From positions 1 through 64,000 of the forward strand of contig PMDS01000128.1 in NCBI GenBank assembly GCA_003155655.1: a stretch of 64,000 bases of DNA. The letters run 5' to 3'. Source of the stretch: Melioribacter sp. Its GTDB lineage: Bacteria > Bacteroidota > Ignavibacteria > Ignavibacteriales > Melioribacteraceae. The notes under the pieces were generated by a model. It searched no databases. It saw only the letters and a list, made by a program, of their open reading frames with translations, and was not told the origin of the DNA. Made by a program: the position numbers and the translations under genes. This document shows positions 45,191 to 53,167 of the stretch, one piece after another (the stretch's first letter is position 1; each line of letters opens with the position of its first letter).

Positions 45191-47473
45191 ATGAAAAAGT
45201 TACTTTTTTTTACAATAATACTTACTTCAGTTCTTTCTATGAATTTAACAGCCCATACTGAAAGCACAGCATCGGTAACAGGGATGGACAAGTATGTTAC
45301 CCTTCACTTGCCAGCCGCATATAATAATGAATATGTATATTGCGGATCATTAGTTGGCACGGCAGATGGTAAAGATGTAAAACTTTATTGTATTGATCTT
45401 ACGCACAATCTTCCATGGAATACTGCATACCAGGATCAAGGACCAACAATTTCGACAATTACTTATATTCTAAACAATTTCTACCCTTACAAAGTTTTCC
45501 CTTATGCAAATTCATTATCTGATGTAAATCAGGAAGCAGCAGCGATTCAACTGGCAATATGGAATCAATCAGATAACCTTGATGTTACAACAGTGAGTAT
45601 TGATGGCGGTTCAACAGTTGATGCGGCAATTAAGGCAAGAGCCCAGGCAATTATAGCTGAAACTTTATTAAAAGCCGGTAATATTCAGCCTTTCAATACA
45701 TTACAGATTAATTTTACTTCCCAATCATTCACAGTTGGCACTCCTGCAACATTTACTGTTGAAACCTATAATGAATTAGGTATTCCTATTCCTAATGCCC
45801 AGATTACACTATCAGTAAATGAAGGTACGTTATCATCATACACAACAACTACAAATAATTCCGGAGTCAGCCCCGTTCTAACTTTAACAGCAGGGCCACA
45901 TAACAATACAACTATTACTGCAACGGCAAATTGTATAATACCAGCCGGAATACAATACTGGACTGTTGTAAACCCAGGTTCAAATCAAAAATTAGTTATT
46001 GCAGCACCGGTAACGGCTTCAAAAACAATAACTGCTAATTGTGTCTGGATGAACCAGGTAAATCTTTCAATTTCAAAAACATGTGCAACCTTAACAGTAA
46101 ATAACGGCGATCAGGTTCAGTATAAAATATCAGTCACCAATACCGGCAACGTAGCAGCAACGGGAATACAGATATCCGACGTCATGCCGGCGATCCTTGA
46201 TTTTGTATCTACCGATGGCACATACAGCTCCACTACCCATATCTGGACTGTTGGAAACTTAGGAGTTGGAGAAACAAAGACATTAACAATTAATGCAAAA
46301 GCGGATTTTACAGCTCCGACGGCGTCTTACTTTGATCTTGGTTCAGCATCTGATTACAACACGTTTGTATTAACAAATCTGAATCAGCCTTCTTCTGATA
46401 CCGAAGGAAAACTGGCTGTAGGTAACAATGCTGTTCTTGCAAATTATAGTGTCGGAGATAAATTACCGGCTAATAGCGGGAATGTTTTGGTAGTTGGAAG
46501 AAAGCTAACATTTGCAAGCGGCAGAGTTTATAACGGCGACATAGCCTACGGATCATTCATCGATACTTCGATCTGCAATTCAGCCGATGGAAAAATTAAA
46601 AAGGCATCTCCAATCGATTTCACTGCTGCCTCATTATATTTGAATACATTATCACAGCAACTCTCGGTTCTTATTCCGAACGGAACTGTTACATATCAAT
46701 ACGGACACCTTGCCTTAACCGGAGCCAACACGTCACAGAATAAATTTTTAGTAAATGGTTCTGATATGAGCACCTGCAACGATTTCACGATTGACGCTCC
46801 TGCCGGTTCAGTAGTCATAATAAATGTAAGCGGAACCACAGTATCGTGGACAGGCGGAATGGAATTGACCGGGGTTAAGAATGAAAATATAATTTTCAAC
46901 TTTTACGAAGCTAAGACACTTACAATACACGGCATAGCGCTTTACGGATCAGTTCTTGCCCCGCTGGCGACTTTAAATTTCAGCGCAGGTACGATCTACG
47001 GTCAGACAATAGTAAACAATTGCAGCGGTTCGGGACAATTCAACTGGATTCAATTCCAAGGGAAAGTAACAATCGGACAGACAATAACAAACACTGCAAC
47101 TTTAGTACATGTTGATCAACCTCTAGGTTCTCCAGTTCAATACGCATATGCCCAGGTAAAAAGCTCATACAAGTTAACTGATGTACAGAACAGCAACAGC
47201 ACAATACCTACCACATTTGAACTATCGCAGAATTATCCAAATCCATTTAATCCTTCAACTATAATAGAGTTCGCAGTACCGCAGACAGGAAATTATTCAT
47301 TGAAAGTTTACAACGTTATCGGTCAAGAAGTTGTCAATCTGCTCGATAAGGAATTGCCAACAGGCACATACAAAGTAACGTTTAATGCAAGCAAACTTTC
47401 CAGCGGAATGTATATTTATAGATTAAGCGGAAGCAATATCAACATGAGCAAAAAAATGATTTTGATGAAATAA
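45191..47473 (+). CDS. T9SS-exported thioester adhesin
   Basis: The 760-residue protein has a signal peptide (1-21) and then a thioester-type domain (about 32-165). The candidate reactive pair is Cys67 in KLYCIDLTHNLPW and Gln120 in AAIQLAIWNQ, matching the YCID...QxAIW layout of Gram-positive TQXA adhesin domains. After an Ig-like part (about 170-265) come a DUF11-like domain (288-372), a choice-of-anchor A/collagen-binding-like region (about 380-628) and a T9SS type A sorting domain (676-760, with NYPNPFNPST). It may bond covalently to a host or surface amine. The thioester itself is inferred. Confidence 0.85.
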   Translation: MKKLLFFTIILTSVLSMNLTAHTESTASVTGMDKYVTLHLPAAYNNEYVYCGSLVGTADGKDVKLYCIDLTHNLPWNTAYQDQGPTISTITYILNNFYPYKVFPYANSLSDVNQEAAAIQLAIWNQSDNLDVTTVSIDGGSTVDAAIKARAQAIIAETLLKAGNIQPFNTLQINFTSQSFTVGTPATFTVETYNELGIPIPNAQITLSVNEGTLSSYTTTTNNSGVSPVLTLTAGPHNNTTITATANCIIPAGIQYWTVVNPGSNQKLVIAAPVTASKTITANCVWMNQVNLSISKTCATLTVNNGDQVQYKISVTNTGNVAATGIQISDVMPAILDFVSTDGTYSSTTHIWTVGNLGVGETKTLTINAKADFTAPTASYFDLGSASDYNTFVLTNLNQPSSDTEGKLAVGNNAVLANYSVGDKLPANSGNVLVVGRKLTFASGRVYNGDIAYGSFIDTSICNSADGKIKKASPIDFTAASLYLNTLSQQLSVLIPNGTVTYQYGHLALTGANTSQNKFLVNGSDMSTCNDFTIDAPAGSVVIINVSGTTVSWTGGMELTGVKNENIIFNFYEAKTLTIHGIALYGSVLAPLATLNFSAGTIYGQTIVNNCSGSGQFNWIQFQGKVTIGQTITNTATLVHVDQPLGSPVQYAYAQVKSSYKLTDVQNSNSTIPTTFELSQNYPNPFNPSTIIEFAVPQTGNYSLKVYNVIGQEVVNLLDKELPTGTYKVTFNASKLSSGMYIYRLSGSNINMSKKMILMK

Positions 47474-47504
47474 ATAAATGGTCAAATAAAAGAAGTCGGA
47501 AAGG

Positions 47505-47528
47505 TCCCGGTCACAAGCCGGGATTTTT
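47505..47528 (+). terminator. Terminator of the adhesin gene
   Basis: TCCCGG/CCGGGA stem with loop TCACAAG and an ATTTTT tail stands 31 bp after the stop. Confidence 0.85.
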
Positions 47529-47539
47529 CGTTTAAACTT

Positions 47540-47583
47540 GCCCGCCGTCTTTTTGGCGGGCTTGTCCGCCGCTTTCTGGCGGA
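47540..47583. repeat. Two tandem hairpins
   Basis: GCCCGCC/GGCGGGC at 47540-47561 is followed by TCCGCC/GGCGGA at 47565-47583. REP-like. Confidence 0.6.
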
Positions 47584-47634
47584 TCAGTTTTGTATTTCTT
47601 GGCTGTTGAGTCTTTTCCACTCCTCGACAGTAAA

Positions 47635-47660
47635 TTAATTCCGTCAAGGAATGATTCTTG
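47635..47660. repeat. Dispersed palindrome, partial copy
   Basis: TTAATTCCGTCAAGGAATG is intact; the right arm has been lost. The adhesin-flanking direct repeat begins where it stops. Confidence 0.7.
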
Positions 47661-47693
47661 CCTAAGTGTATTACTTCAGCAATTCGGTAACGG
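47659..47693. repeat. Direct repeat right of the adhesin gene
   Basis: TGCCTAAGTGTATTACTTCA, then GCAATTCGGTAACGG, matches 44989-45023 in order and direction. Confidence 0.65.
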
Positions 47694-47796
47694 TTCTGAG
47701 TTTCGTAAACATCAGGATTTTTTGTCATTCCTTTAATTTTTTTTCAGAACCTTTTTAGCAAAAAATATCAATTCTCCTTTTAATGCTAGTCCTAAG

Positions 47797-47917
47797 TTTT
47801 CCAACAATTTTCACCAAGTTTCATCTAATTTTCACCCAATTATCACCCTGTTTTTCACCCTGTTTTTATCCCGTTTTCACCTTGGTTTTATCCCATTTTC
47901 ATTCCGTTTTTTCACCG
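47797..47917. repeat. Eleven-unit T-tract array with 11-bp spacing
   Basis: Units of 10-12 bp follow TTTTCACCCnG: TTTTCCAACAA, TTTTCACCAAG, TTTCATCTAA, TTTTCACCCAA, TTATCACCCTG and so on to TTTTTTCACCG. They total 121 bp for eleven units, so the T-tracts recur about once per helical turn. No gene is encoded by it. Confidence 0.8.
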
Positions 47918-47988
47918 TTAGGCATCAATGGAATAGTCAGTATGTCAAAGAACAAATTTTTTGTCCCAGCCCTTTGGCTAGTTTATCT

Positions 47989-48032
47989 CCCCTCCTTATT
48001 TTAAGGAGGGGGTGTCACGCTTTAAGTGTGAC
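47989..48032. repeat. Pair of hairpins, CTCCTT type
   Basis: CCCCTCCTT and AAGGAGGGG arms at 47989-48011 and GTCACGC/GTGTGAC at 48014-48032. The first resembles the stems at 2330 and 51580. Confidence 0.65.
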
Positions 48033-48077
48033 GGGGTGGTTCACCCTTCGCAAATATGCAAAACTCGTTTAAAAAAT

Positions 48078-48098
48078 AATTTTGAACTGTTCAAAATT
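48078..48098. promoter_or_regulatory. Perfect 10-bp-armed palindrome
   Basis: The left arm AATTTTGAAC and right arm GTTCAAAATT stand around a single T. It is AT-rich and perfect over the whole site. It could be an operator for the VOC gene or a cruciform; no regulator can be named. Confidence 0.45.
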
Positions 48099-48220
48099 AA
48101 TTGCAAAACTTTTTTTGTACACCAGGTTTTTAATTAATATAACTAATGTGTTACCAAGATACTTAAGAATTATACTAAGGCAGGCTTAACGGATGGGTAA
48201 TATTAACTGTTATCACTGTT

Positions 48221-48727
48221 TTATTTTGTTTGTCCGCCGGTAAATTTTCCATAGACAGCATCAACAGGTTCCCATAATTCAATTTTGTTTCCTTCGATAT
48301 CAAGAATATGAACGAACTTACCATAATCTACAGCTTCAATTGTATCAAGAACTGTTACTCCTTCTTTACGGAGCTCACCAACTAGCCAAACAAGGTTTTC
48401 TACACGATAGTTAATCATGAAGTCTTTTGTTGATGGATCGAAATACTTTGTCTTTTCGTTAAACACACTCCATTGAGTGAATCCCTTCTTTGTGCTGTCT
48501 TCATCATGCCGCCACACAAAGTTAGTTCCATATTGATCAGTATGAAGTCCAAGATGCTGTGAGTACCATTCTCTTAGCTGCTTTGGGTCCTTCGACTTGA
48601 AGAATACTCCGCCTATTGATGTAACTCTTTTAGTAGTTTTATTATCTGTCGGCAGAACGGACTTTGTTATAAATCCAAGTGTGAATGCCATGACAAGAAA
48701 AAGGGATATCAAAAGATATTTTTGCAT
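48221..48727 (-). CDS. Exported VOC/glyoxalase-family protein
   Basis: The 168-residue protein has a hydrophobic N-terminus (5-24) and one VOC domain. Landmarks are the GGVFFKSKDPKQLREWYSQHLGL start, then FVWRHDEDS, then VHILDIEGNKIELWEPVD, with a metal-type Glu in the last. The usual cytoplasmic enzymes of this family do not carry a signal, so this one may be periplasmic or membrane-attached. Substrate unknown. It lies between the adhesin block and the defence-like pair. Confidence 0.85.
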   Translation of the reverse strand: MQKYLLISLFLVMAFTLGFITKSVLPTDNKTTKRVTSIGGVFFKSKDPKQLREWYSQHLGLHTDQYGTNFVWRHDEDSTKKGFTQWSVFNEKTKYFDPSTKDFMINYRVENLVWLVGELRKEGVTVLDTIEAVDYGKFVHILDIEGNKIELWEPVDAVYGKFTGGQTK

Positions 48728-48859
48728 GCTGCTTCTCCTTTCAACAATTTAAATAACCCTGATGAACATTTTAATAACAAAACGATTGGCTATGGTGTTC
48801 CGTTTGGGGTGCGGGTTATATGAGTTTTATTTGGGATTGATACATGTTTCGACAATGAA

Positions 48860-48899
48860 TTAATTCCGTCAATGAATGGTCTTTGAAGGCTGGGATAAA
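48860..48899. repeat. Dispersed palindrome, copy at the 3' end of the TOPRIM gene
   Basis: TTAATTCCGTCAATGAATGG then TCTTTGAAGGCTGGGATAAA. It has several changes from copy 1 and includes the stop codon and last codons of the TOPRIM gene. It matches the copy at 51670 best (AATGAATGGT), with TTCGACAnTGAAT in front of both. Confidence 0.75.
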
Positions 48900-49780
48900 T
48901 ACGAATATTTTAATCTGATTTTATTAAATAATCTGTTATTTTTTAAATTTTCTCTTGATACACAGAGTTGTAATGTTCTTCCCAATTGTTCTTCTGAATG
49001 ACATAAATTATTATCAATTTTTTTTATAAAAAGGTAAAGAACTTTAATAAAATCATGTCCTCTTATTTCTAATCTTGGATCACTTGGAGAGATATTAAGG
49101 AATCTATAAATGGTTTCTTTGAATCCAAATTTATTTTCTATAAAATAATTTGCGTTAAATATTTTGTCTAAATATTCTTTATCATTAAATATAATTTGAC
49201 CTGAAGCAATATCAATTGTAAGGCTTCTTCTAATATCAACTATTTCAGGTTCTAAATATTTTGGGTTTGGCAAATTGTAAAGTTCATATCTAAGGATAAA
49301 TAAAAATCTTAAAATAGGCACTAATGAAGCTAGAAGATTCTCACTATTAACAGAATATTTATGAAACATAATTTTTAACAAACGATCTAGACATTCTTTA
49401 TTAAAAAAATACAATTCTAAAGAATTATAATCTGTGTAGAATAAATAACTATTCCATATAGATACTTTTTCTAAACTATTAAAATCTAAATCTGCTATAC
49501 AAATTACAAATCCTAATTGATTATTAAATTTTTCAAACAATTGTATTGATAATTCAATTATTTTATCATGGTTATTACATCGTAAATAAGGTTTTTCAGG
49601 ATATAATTCATTGAAATCAATTTGATTAATTTCGATAAATCTAACTTCGTGATTACCATTATAATATTCAGAATAAAAAGCAAAATCATCAGCACCTTCA
49701 ACATATATATCTTCCAAAAAAGGCTCTAATGAATACATAGTAATTACTTCATAAAGATATCTTCTTTCTATAAAATTCAT
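48869..49780 (-). CDS. DUF4435/TOPRIM-like protein, AriB-like of a PARIS-type pair
   Basis: The 303-residue protein shows TOPRIM marks: Glu28 in DIYVEGADD, Asp97 and Asp99 in ICIADLDFNSLE, and Glu122 in TDYNSLELYFF. The last is typical of DUF4435 (AriB). In the PARIS anti-phage system AriB is a nuclease held by the ATPase AriA and released on phage infection. Its ATG follows the ATPase stop with no gap (TAAATG). The final ~10 codons and stop are supplied by a dispersed palindrome copy. Homology to PARIS is by motif and order only. Confidence 0.75.
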   Translation of the reverse strand: MNFIERRYLYEVITMYSLEPFLEDIYVEGADDFAFYSEYYNGNHEVRFIEINQIDFNELYPEKPYLRCNNHDKIIELSIQLFEKFNNQLGFVICIADLDFNSLEKVSIWNSYLFYTDYNSLELYFFNKECLDRLLKIMFHKYSVNSENLLASLVPILRFLFILRYELYNLPNPKYLEPEIVDIRRSLTIDIASGQIIFNDKEYLDKIFNANYFIENKFGFKETIYRFLNISPSDPRLEIRGHDFIKVLYLFIKKIDNNLCHSEEQLGRTLQLCVSRENLKNNRLFNKIRLKYSYLSQPSKTIH

Positions 49781-51118
49781 TTAAAATTTTTTGCTATTGA
49801 CTAATTTTATTACATTATCTCTATTACTGGCTAATAATTCAATAGAATGGGTTGCTATTATAAAATGAATATTTCTTGATTTACTTAGGAATAGAAGAGA
49901 ACTAAGTAATTTTCTTTGCCATTTTATATTTAATGAAAGTTCTGGCTCATCTATAATAAAGAACGTAGCTTGGTTACTGGCCAATATAGAACAACAAAAT
50001 AATAGTATTATTTGTTTTTCACCTGATGATAAAGAAGAGAATGGGATATTTTTTTCTGTATGGTTTTGAGTTACTTTGAAACCACTTTGTAATTCAAAGC
50101 TTAATAATTTATTTGTTAAGAAAGAATTAGTAATATTAATAAATGAAGTTAAAGTTTCTTGTAAATCACTTTGTGCATCTAACTTTGCTTTAATTCCTTT
50201 AATAAATGGTTCTAGAATATTATAAATAATCTCTTTTTTTTGATCATTTTGTATGTTAAAAGCTTTACTTAGTTGTTCATATTCAGACCTTGTTATCAAA
50301 CCCACTTTTTCATATGCTTTTGATCTTACACTAATATCTAAAATTAATTCCTGTATAGCTTTAATTTTTTCTTCTATTTTTTCTATCTTTTCCGGTCCTG
50401 GTATAATTATATTGTTAACTATATCCAAATAGATAGTATTTGTTTTATTTTCGCCATAATTGGAAGCTTTTAAAGCTTGTTCTTTTATCCAATCTTCGAA
50501 AATTTTAATTGTATTTTCCAAAATATCTTTTTCAGCAATATTTGTCCTTTTACGAAATTTAAGTTCGTTTTCAAATAGTAATTTAGTAGTGCTAAGTGCA
50601 TTAATTAGATCAGATTCACTTGTACTTGGCTGATCGATTGTTTTCATTTGTTTTCTTGAATCAGAAAGGAAAAATATCTCAATATTCAAAGATTTTATAA
50701 ATTTCAATAATTCATGAAATTTCTTCCCTTCTTCAGTACTATCAGAAACATTAATTGCATTATCATTATTCTCATCAGCTTGAAGGAAAATATTATATTT
50801 TTCTACATTATCTTCTAACAGATAATAATTATAAGAACCAATTATATCATTTAATCTCGAAGCACCAATTGTTACATTGTTGCTTAAAGTAATATCTATT
50901 TTCTTAAAAGAAATTCTAGCTAGACCTGATTTATGTCCAGCTTTATCTGCACTTGAAAGCAAAAAAAGAATAGATTTTAAAATAGTAGTTTTACCAGATC
51001 CATTATCTCCATATAAGATTAACATTTTATTATTTTCTATTTTTGTCATATCAAAGGTATAATCATAATATCCGAACAGGTCTCTAATTTCAATTCTTTT
51101 AATACCAATATTATCCAT
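49781..51118 (-). CDS. ABC-type ATPase, AriA-like of a PARIS-type pair
   Basis: The 445-residue ATPase has Walker A GDNGSGKTT at 37-45, a signature LSSGEKQ at 363-369, Walker B IIDEPELSL with Asp390/Glu391, and a switch His at 424 (ATHSIELL). An insertion of about 200 residues between the halves is coiled-coil rich. The SMC/OLD-like architecture and partner DUF4435 gene match AriA-AriB. It would sense infection and hold the nuclease. RecF- or Septu-type ATPases are alternatives, but their partners differ. Confidence 0.8.
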   Translation of the reverse strand: MDNIGIKRIEIRDLFGYYDYTFDMTKIENNKMLILYGDNGSGKTTILKSILFLLSSADKAGHKSGLARISFKKIDITLSNNVTIGASRLNDIIGSYNYYLLEDNVEKYNIFLQADENNDNAINVSDSTEEGKKFHELLKFIKSLNIEIFFLSDSRKQMKTIDQPSTSESDLINALSTTKLLFENELKFRKRTNIAEKDILENTIKIFEDWIKEQALKASNYGENKTNTIYLDIVNNIIIPGPEKIEKIEEKIKAIQELILDISVRSKAYEKVGLITRSEYEQLSKAFNIQNDQKKEIIYNILEPFIKGIKAKLDAQSDLQETLTSFINITNSFLTNKLLSFELQSGFKVTQNHTEKNIPFSSLSSGEKQIILLFCCSILASNQATFFIIDEPELSLNIKWQRKLLSSLLFLSKSRNIHFIIATHSIELLASNRDNVIKLVNSKKF

Positions 51119-51373
51119 AATACCCTCACGAATTTTACCAAATAATTCAATTGCTATTATTTAAATATAAATGATAATAATTATTTTCAAATAATTAATC
51201 AAAACTCAAGAACAAAAGGAATAAATAATATTAAGATATTTAAAAATAATTACAAATTAATAATTTAATTTTTATAATGAGTGATGTCCACTCCATTATT
51301 CCGCATTAATTCCAAATCAAATGTTTATTTATCAATAATTTATTCGCCAAGAATTGAATATCGATAACTTTAT
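51119..51373. other. AT-rich gap, no feature seen
   Basis: About 255 bp upstream of the ATPase gene. It is very AT-rich, with no hairpin, tRNA or ORF of note. It should hold the promoter of the defence-like pair. Confidence 0.5.
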
Positions 51374-51560
51374 TTAAGATATTAATGGTTGTATAAGAAA
51401 TGCTTCTAACTTCTTTTTTATAATATTAGCTTGCCTAATTATTACCCGAACCTGATCCTGAAGTTGTTGTACATTATCTTTTACTATCCTTTCTAAAATC
51501 ACTATGGATTTTCCCCATAAAGTGATTGTAACATAAAAATATTCCTTGTAATATTCAAAC
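51374..51560 (-). repeat. Dispersed ~190-bp repeat, copy A
   Basis: The minus strand reads AAATCC..GTGATTTT, then GTTCGGGTAAT, as in copies B and C. A 68-codon ORF runs through it (segment LWGKSIVILERIVKDN), matching SIWGKSIVILKRVAKEN in copy B. Copy C has stops at that place, so coding is doubtful. Confidence 0.7.
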
Positions 51561-51579
51561 CTCACCTGTCCTCCGGCCA

Positions 51580-51601
51580 CCTTCTCCTTATGAAGGAGAG
51601 G
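51580..51601. repeat. CTCCTT-type hairpin
   Basis: CCTTCTCCTT and AAGGAGAGG arms. Third member of the CTCCTT hairpin kind after 2330 and 47989. Confidence 0.55.
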
Positions 51602-51669
51602 GACAAAGTGAAGTCATTTTTGTACAACCAGGAACACCGTGGTGAACTTTTAACCTCTTCGACATTGAA

Positions 51670-51707
51670 TTAGTCCCGTCAATGAATGGTCATTGAAGGT
51701 CAGGAAA
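51670..51707. repeat. Dispersed palindrome, copy upstream of the defence pair
   Basis: TTAGTCCCGTCAATGAATGG then TCATTGAAGGTCAGGAAAA. Same direction as the copy at 48860, and preceded by TTCGACATTGAAT. Confidence 0.75.
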
Positions 51708-51712
51708 ATGGG

Positions 51713-51737
51713 AAACCCCTCTGCTCGAGGGGTTTTT
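51713..51737. terminator. Terminator-like hairpin
   Basis: AAACCCCTC and GAGGGGTTT arms with a TTT tail on the plus strand. The following AGTAGACCCGGAAG resembles the 3' end of a tRNA, as at 61771-61810, but no tRNA folds. Confidence 0.55.
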
Positions 51738-51841
51738 AGTAGACCCGGAAGTTATGTTCCAGCGCCTTTTCTTGAAACCTTACCGGTTAAAAATATTATT
51801 TATAATATCCTTGGAGTTATAAGATTTAAAAATGTATTTAT

Positions 51842-53167
51842 TCAATAATACTTGAATAAATATAATCTATCAAAACTTGTTAATACAAAAAAATCGTTCC
51901 TGGTTGAAAATGCACAAACATTTGCAGATCCATCATTCATATTAATTGATTTTAATTTTTTGATCAACTTATAATCACTTCCTAATAACCATAAATCAAT
52001 TATTTCCCAATCATGGTAGGCAGACAATATTGAGCCAATACTATTTATGTTGACTTTATATTGAACATTATAAACGCCACTCCCATAATTGAAATCCTTA
52101 ATTGTAACAGCAAGACTTTTATTTTTAAAATCGTAGAAGTTTAGTGAATTTTTATAATAAAAAACTATATCTTGATTAATGAGATGGGGCAATACGCTTC
52201 CATCTCCATTAACCGAATAAATAACATTCCATGTTTCTGTATCATAAACTATAATCTGACTATTGTTATCCCTAGCAATCAAATATTTCTCATCACCACT
52301 TAACTCAAAATATCCCATAAATACAGAATCTTGAAAATGCAATCCGCCTATAGACTTTTGAATTATTGGAGATAGAATATTTTCAAGATTCCATACATTT
52401 ATTGTACTACCATAGAAAGAAATAAGAATGTTACCCTTCATATTAAACACCAAAGAAGAAGATTGGGTCAAAGGTTCATATACGTTGTAATTGGTTTCAT
52501 CGAAAAAGCTGGTTATTAAAGTTCCATCACTTATTCTCCAAAGTTTTATATTAACAATTTTTATAGTTTGATTTTTGGTAGTATTAATTGCTGTTGCGAT
52601 ATAATCATTACTTAAGCAAAATACTTCTGTATTATAACTTATACTAGAAAGTTTTGTGCCATCGGATGTATTGAATACTGTTATCATTCCGTTTATGTGT
52701 GCAGCTACATATTGACCGTTGGGACTGAGGCAAAAATTATCTACATTATCTGCGAGTTTAATTTTTTCAGTATATGGTTCAGTAATTATATCCGAAGTAT
52801 TATTTGTTATTGTATTTTTCATTCGTACACGGTACAAATAGCTATTGCTTACCGGGGCATTATCAATAAAAGAAGTAATATTATGACCAACCTCGCCTAT
52901 TTTAACATAATTACTATCATTAATTAACGTCCTCTCAATTATATAACCATTTTCATAATTACTATTGTTTTGCCATTCTAGTTTAATAGCATTTTGTGAC
53001 AAAATAGTAATCTTTAAATTTGTGGGGGACTGGCCCTGGAATGATACAGCGTCCGGATCTAATATATTTTTATAATCAGGAGCAACATTTTCCTTGCAGC
53101 TGTTTAACAATAAAACTGCTAATACAATAAAAAAAATCGATTTGTTTAACCTGATTAAAAATTCCAT
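51842..53167 (-). CDS. Lipoprotein with Fn3 domain and WD40-like repeats
   Basis: The 441-residue product has a lipobox LNSC, a fibronectin type III-like domain (about 45-125, around NAIKLEWQNNSNYENGYIIERT) and then a beta-propeller-like region of repeats of the DNFCLSPNGQYVAAHIN type. It overlaps the PEGA protein gene by 13 bp. The two larger paralogues at 55.2 and 57.6 kb have the same layout, so the three belong to one family. Likely a surface-bound binding protein; ligand unknown. Confidence 0.8.
   Translation of the reverse strand: MEFLIRLNKSIFFIVLAVLLLNSCKENVAPDYKNILDPDAVSFQGQSPTNLKITILSQNAIKLEWQNNSNYENGYIIERTLINDSNYVKIGEVGHNITSFIDNAPVSNSYLYRVRMKNTITNNTSDIITEPYTEKIKLADNVDNFCLSPNGQYVAAHINGMITVFNTSDGTKLSSISYNTEVFCLSNDYIATAINTTKNQTIKIVNIKLWRISDGTLITSFFDETNYNVYEPLTQSSSLVFNMKGNILISFYGSTINVWNLENILSPIIQKSIGGLHFQDSVFMGYFELSGDEKYLIARDNNSQIIVYDTETWNVIYSVNGDGSVLPHLINQDIVFYYKNSLNFYDFKNKSLAVTIKDFNYGSGVYNVQYKVNINSIGSILSAYHDWEIIDLWLLGSDYKLIKKLKSINMNDGSANVCAFSTRNDFFVLTSFDRLYLFKYY

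Noticed and set aside
47423-48004. Open frames on both strands near the adhesin 3' end and the T-tract array
   Set aside because: The minus frame overlaps the adhesin gene and terminator hairpins; the plus frame is the T-tract array read as Phe/Ser/Pro.
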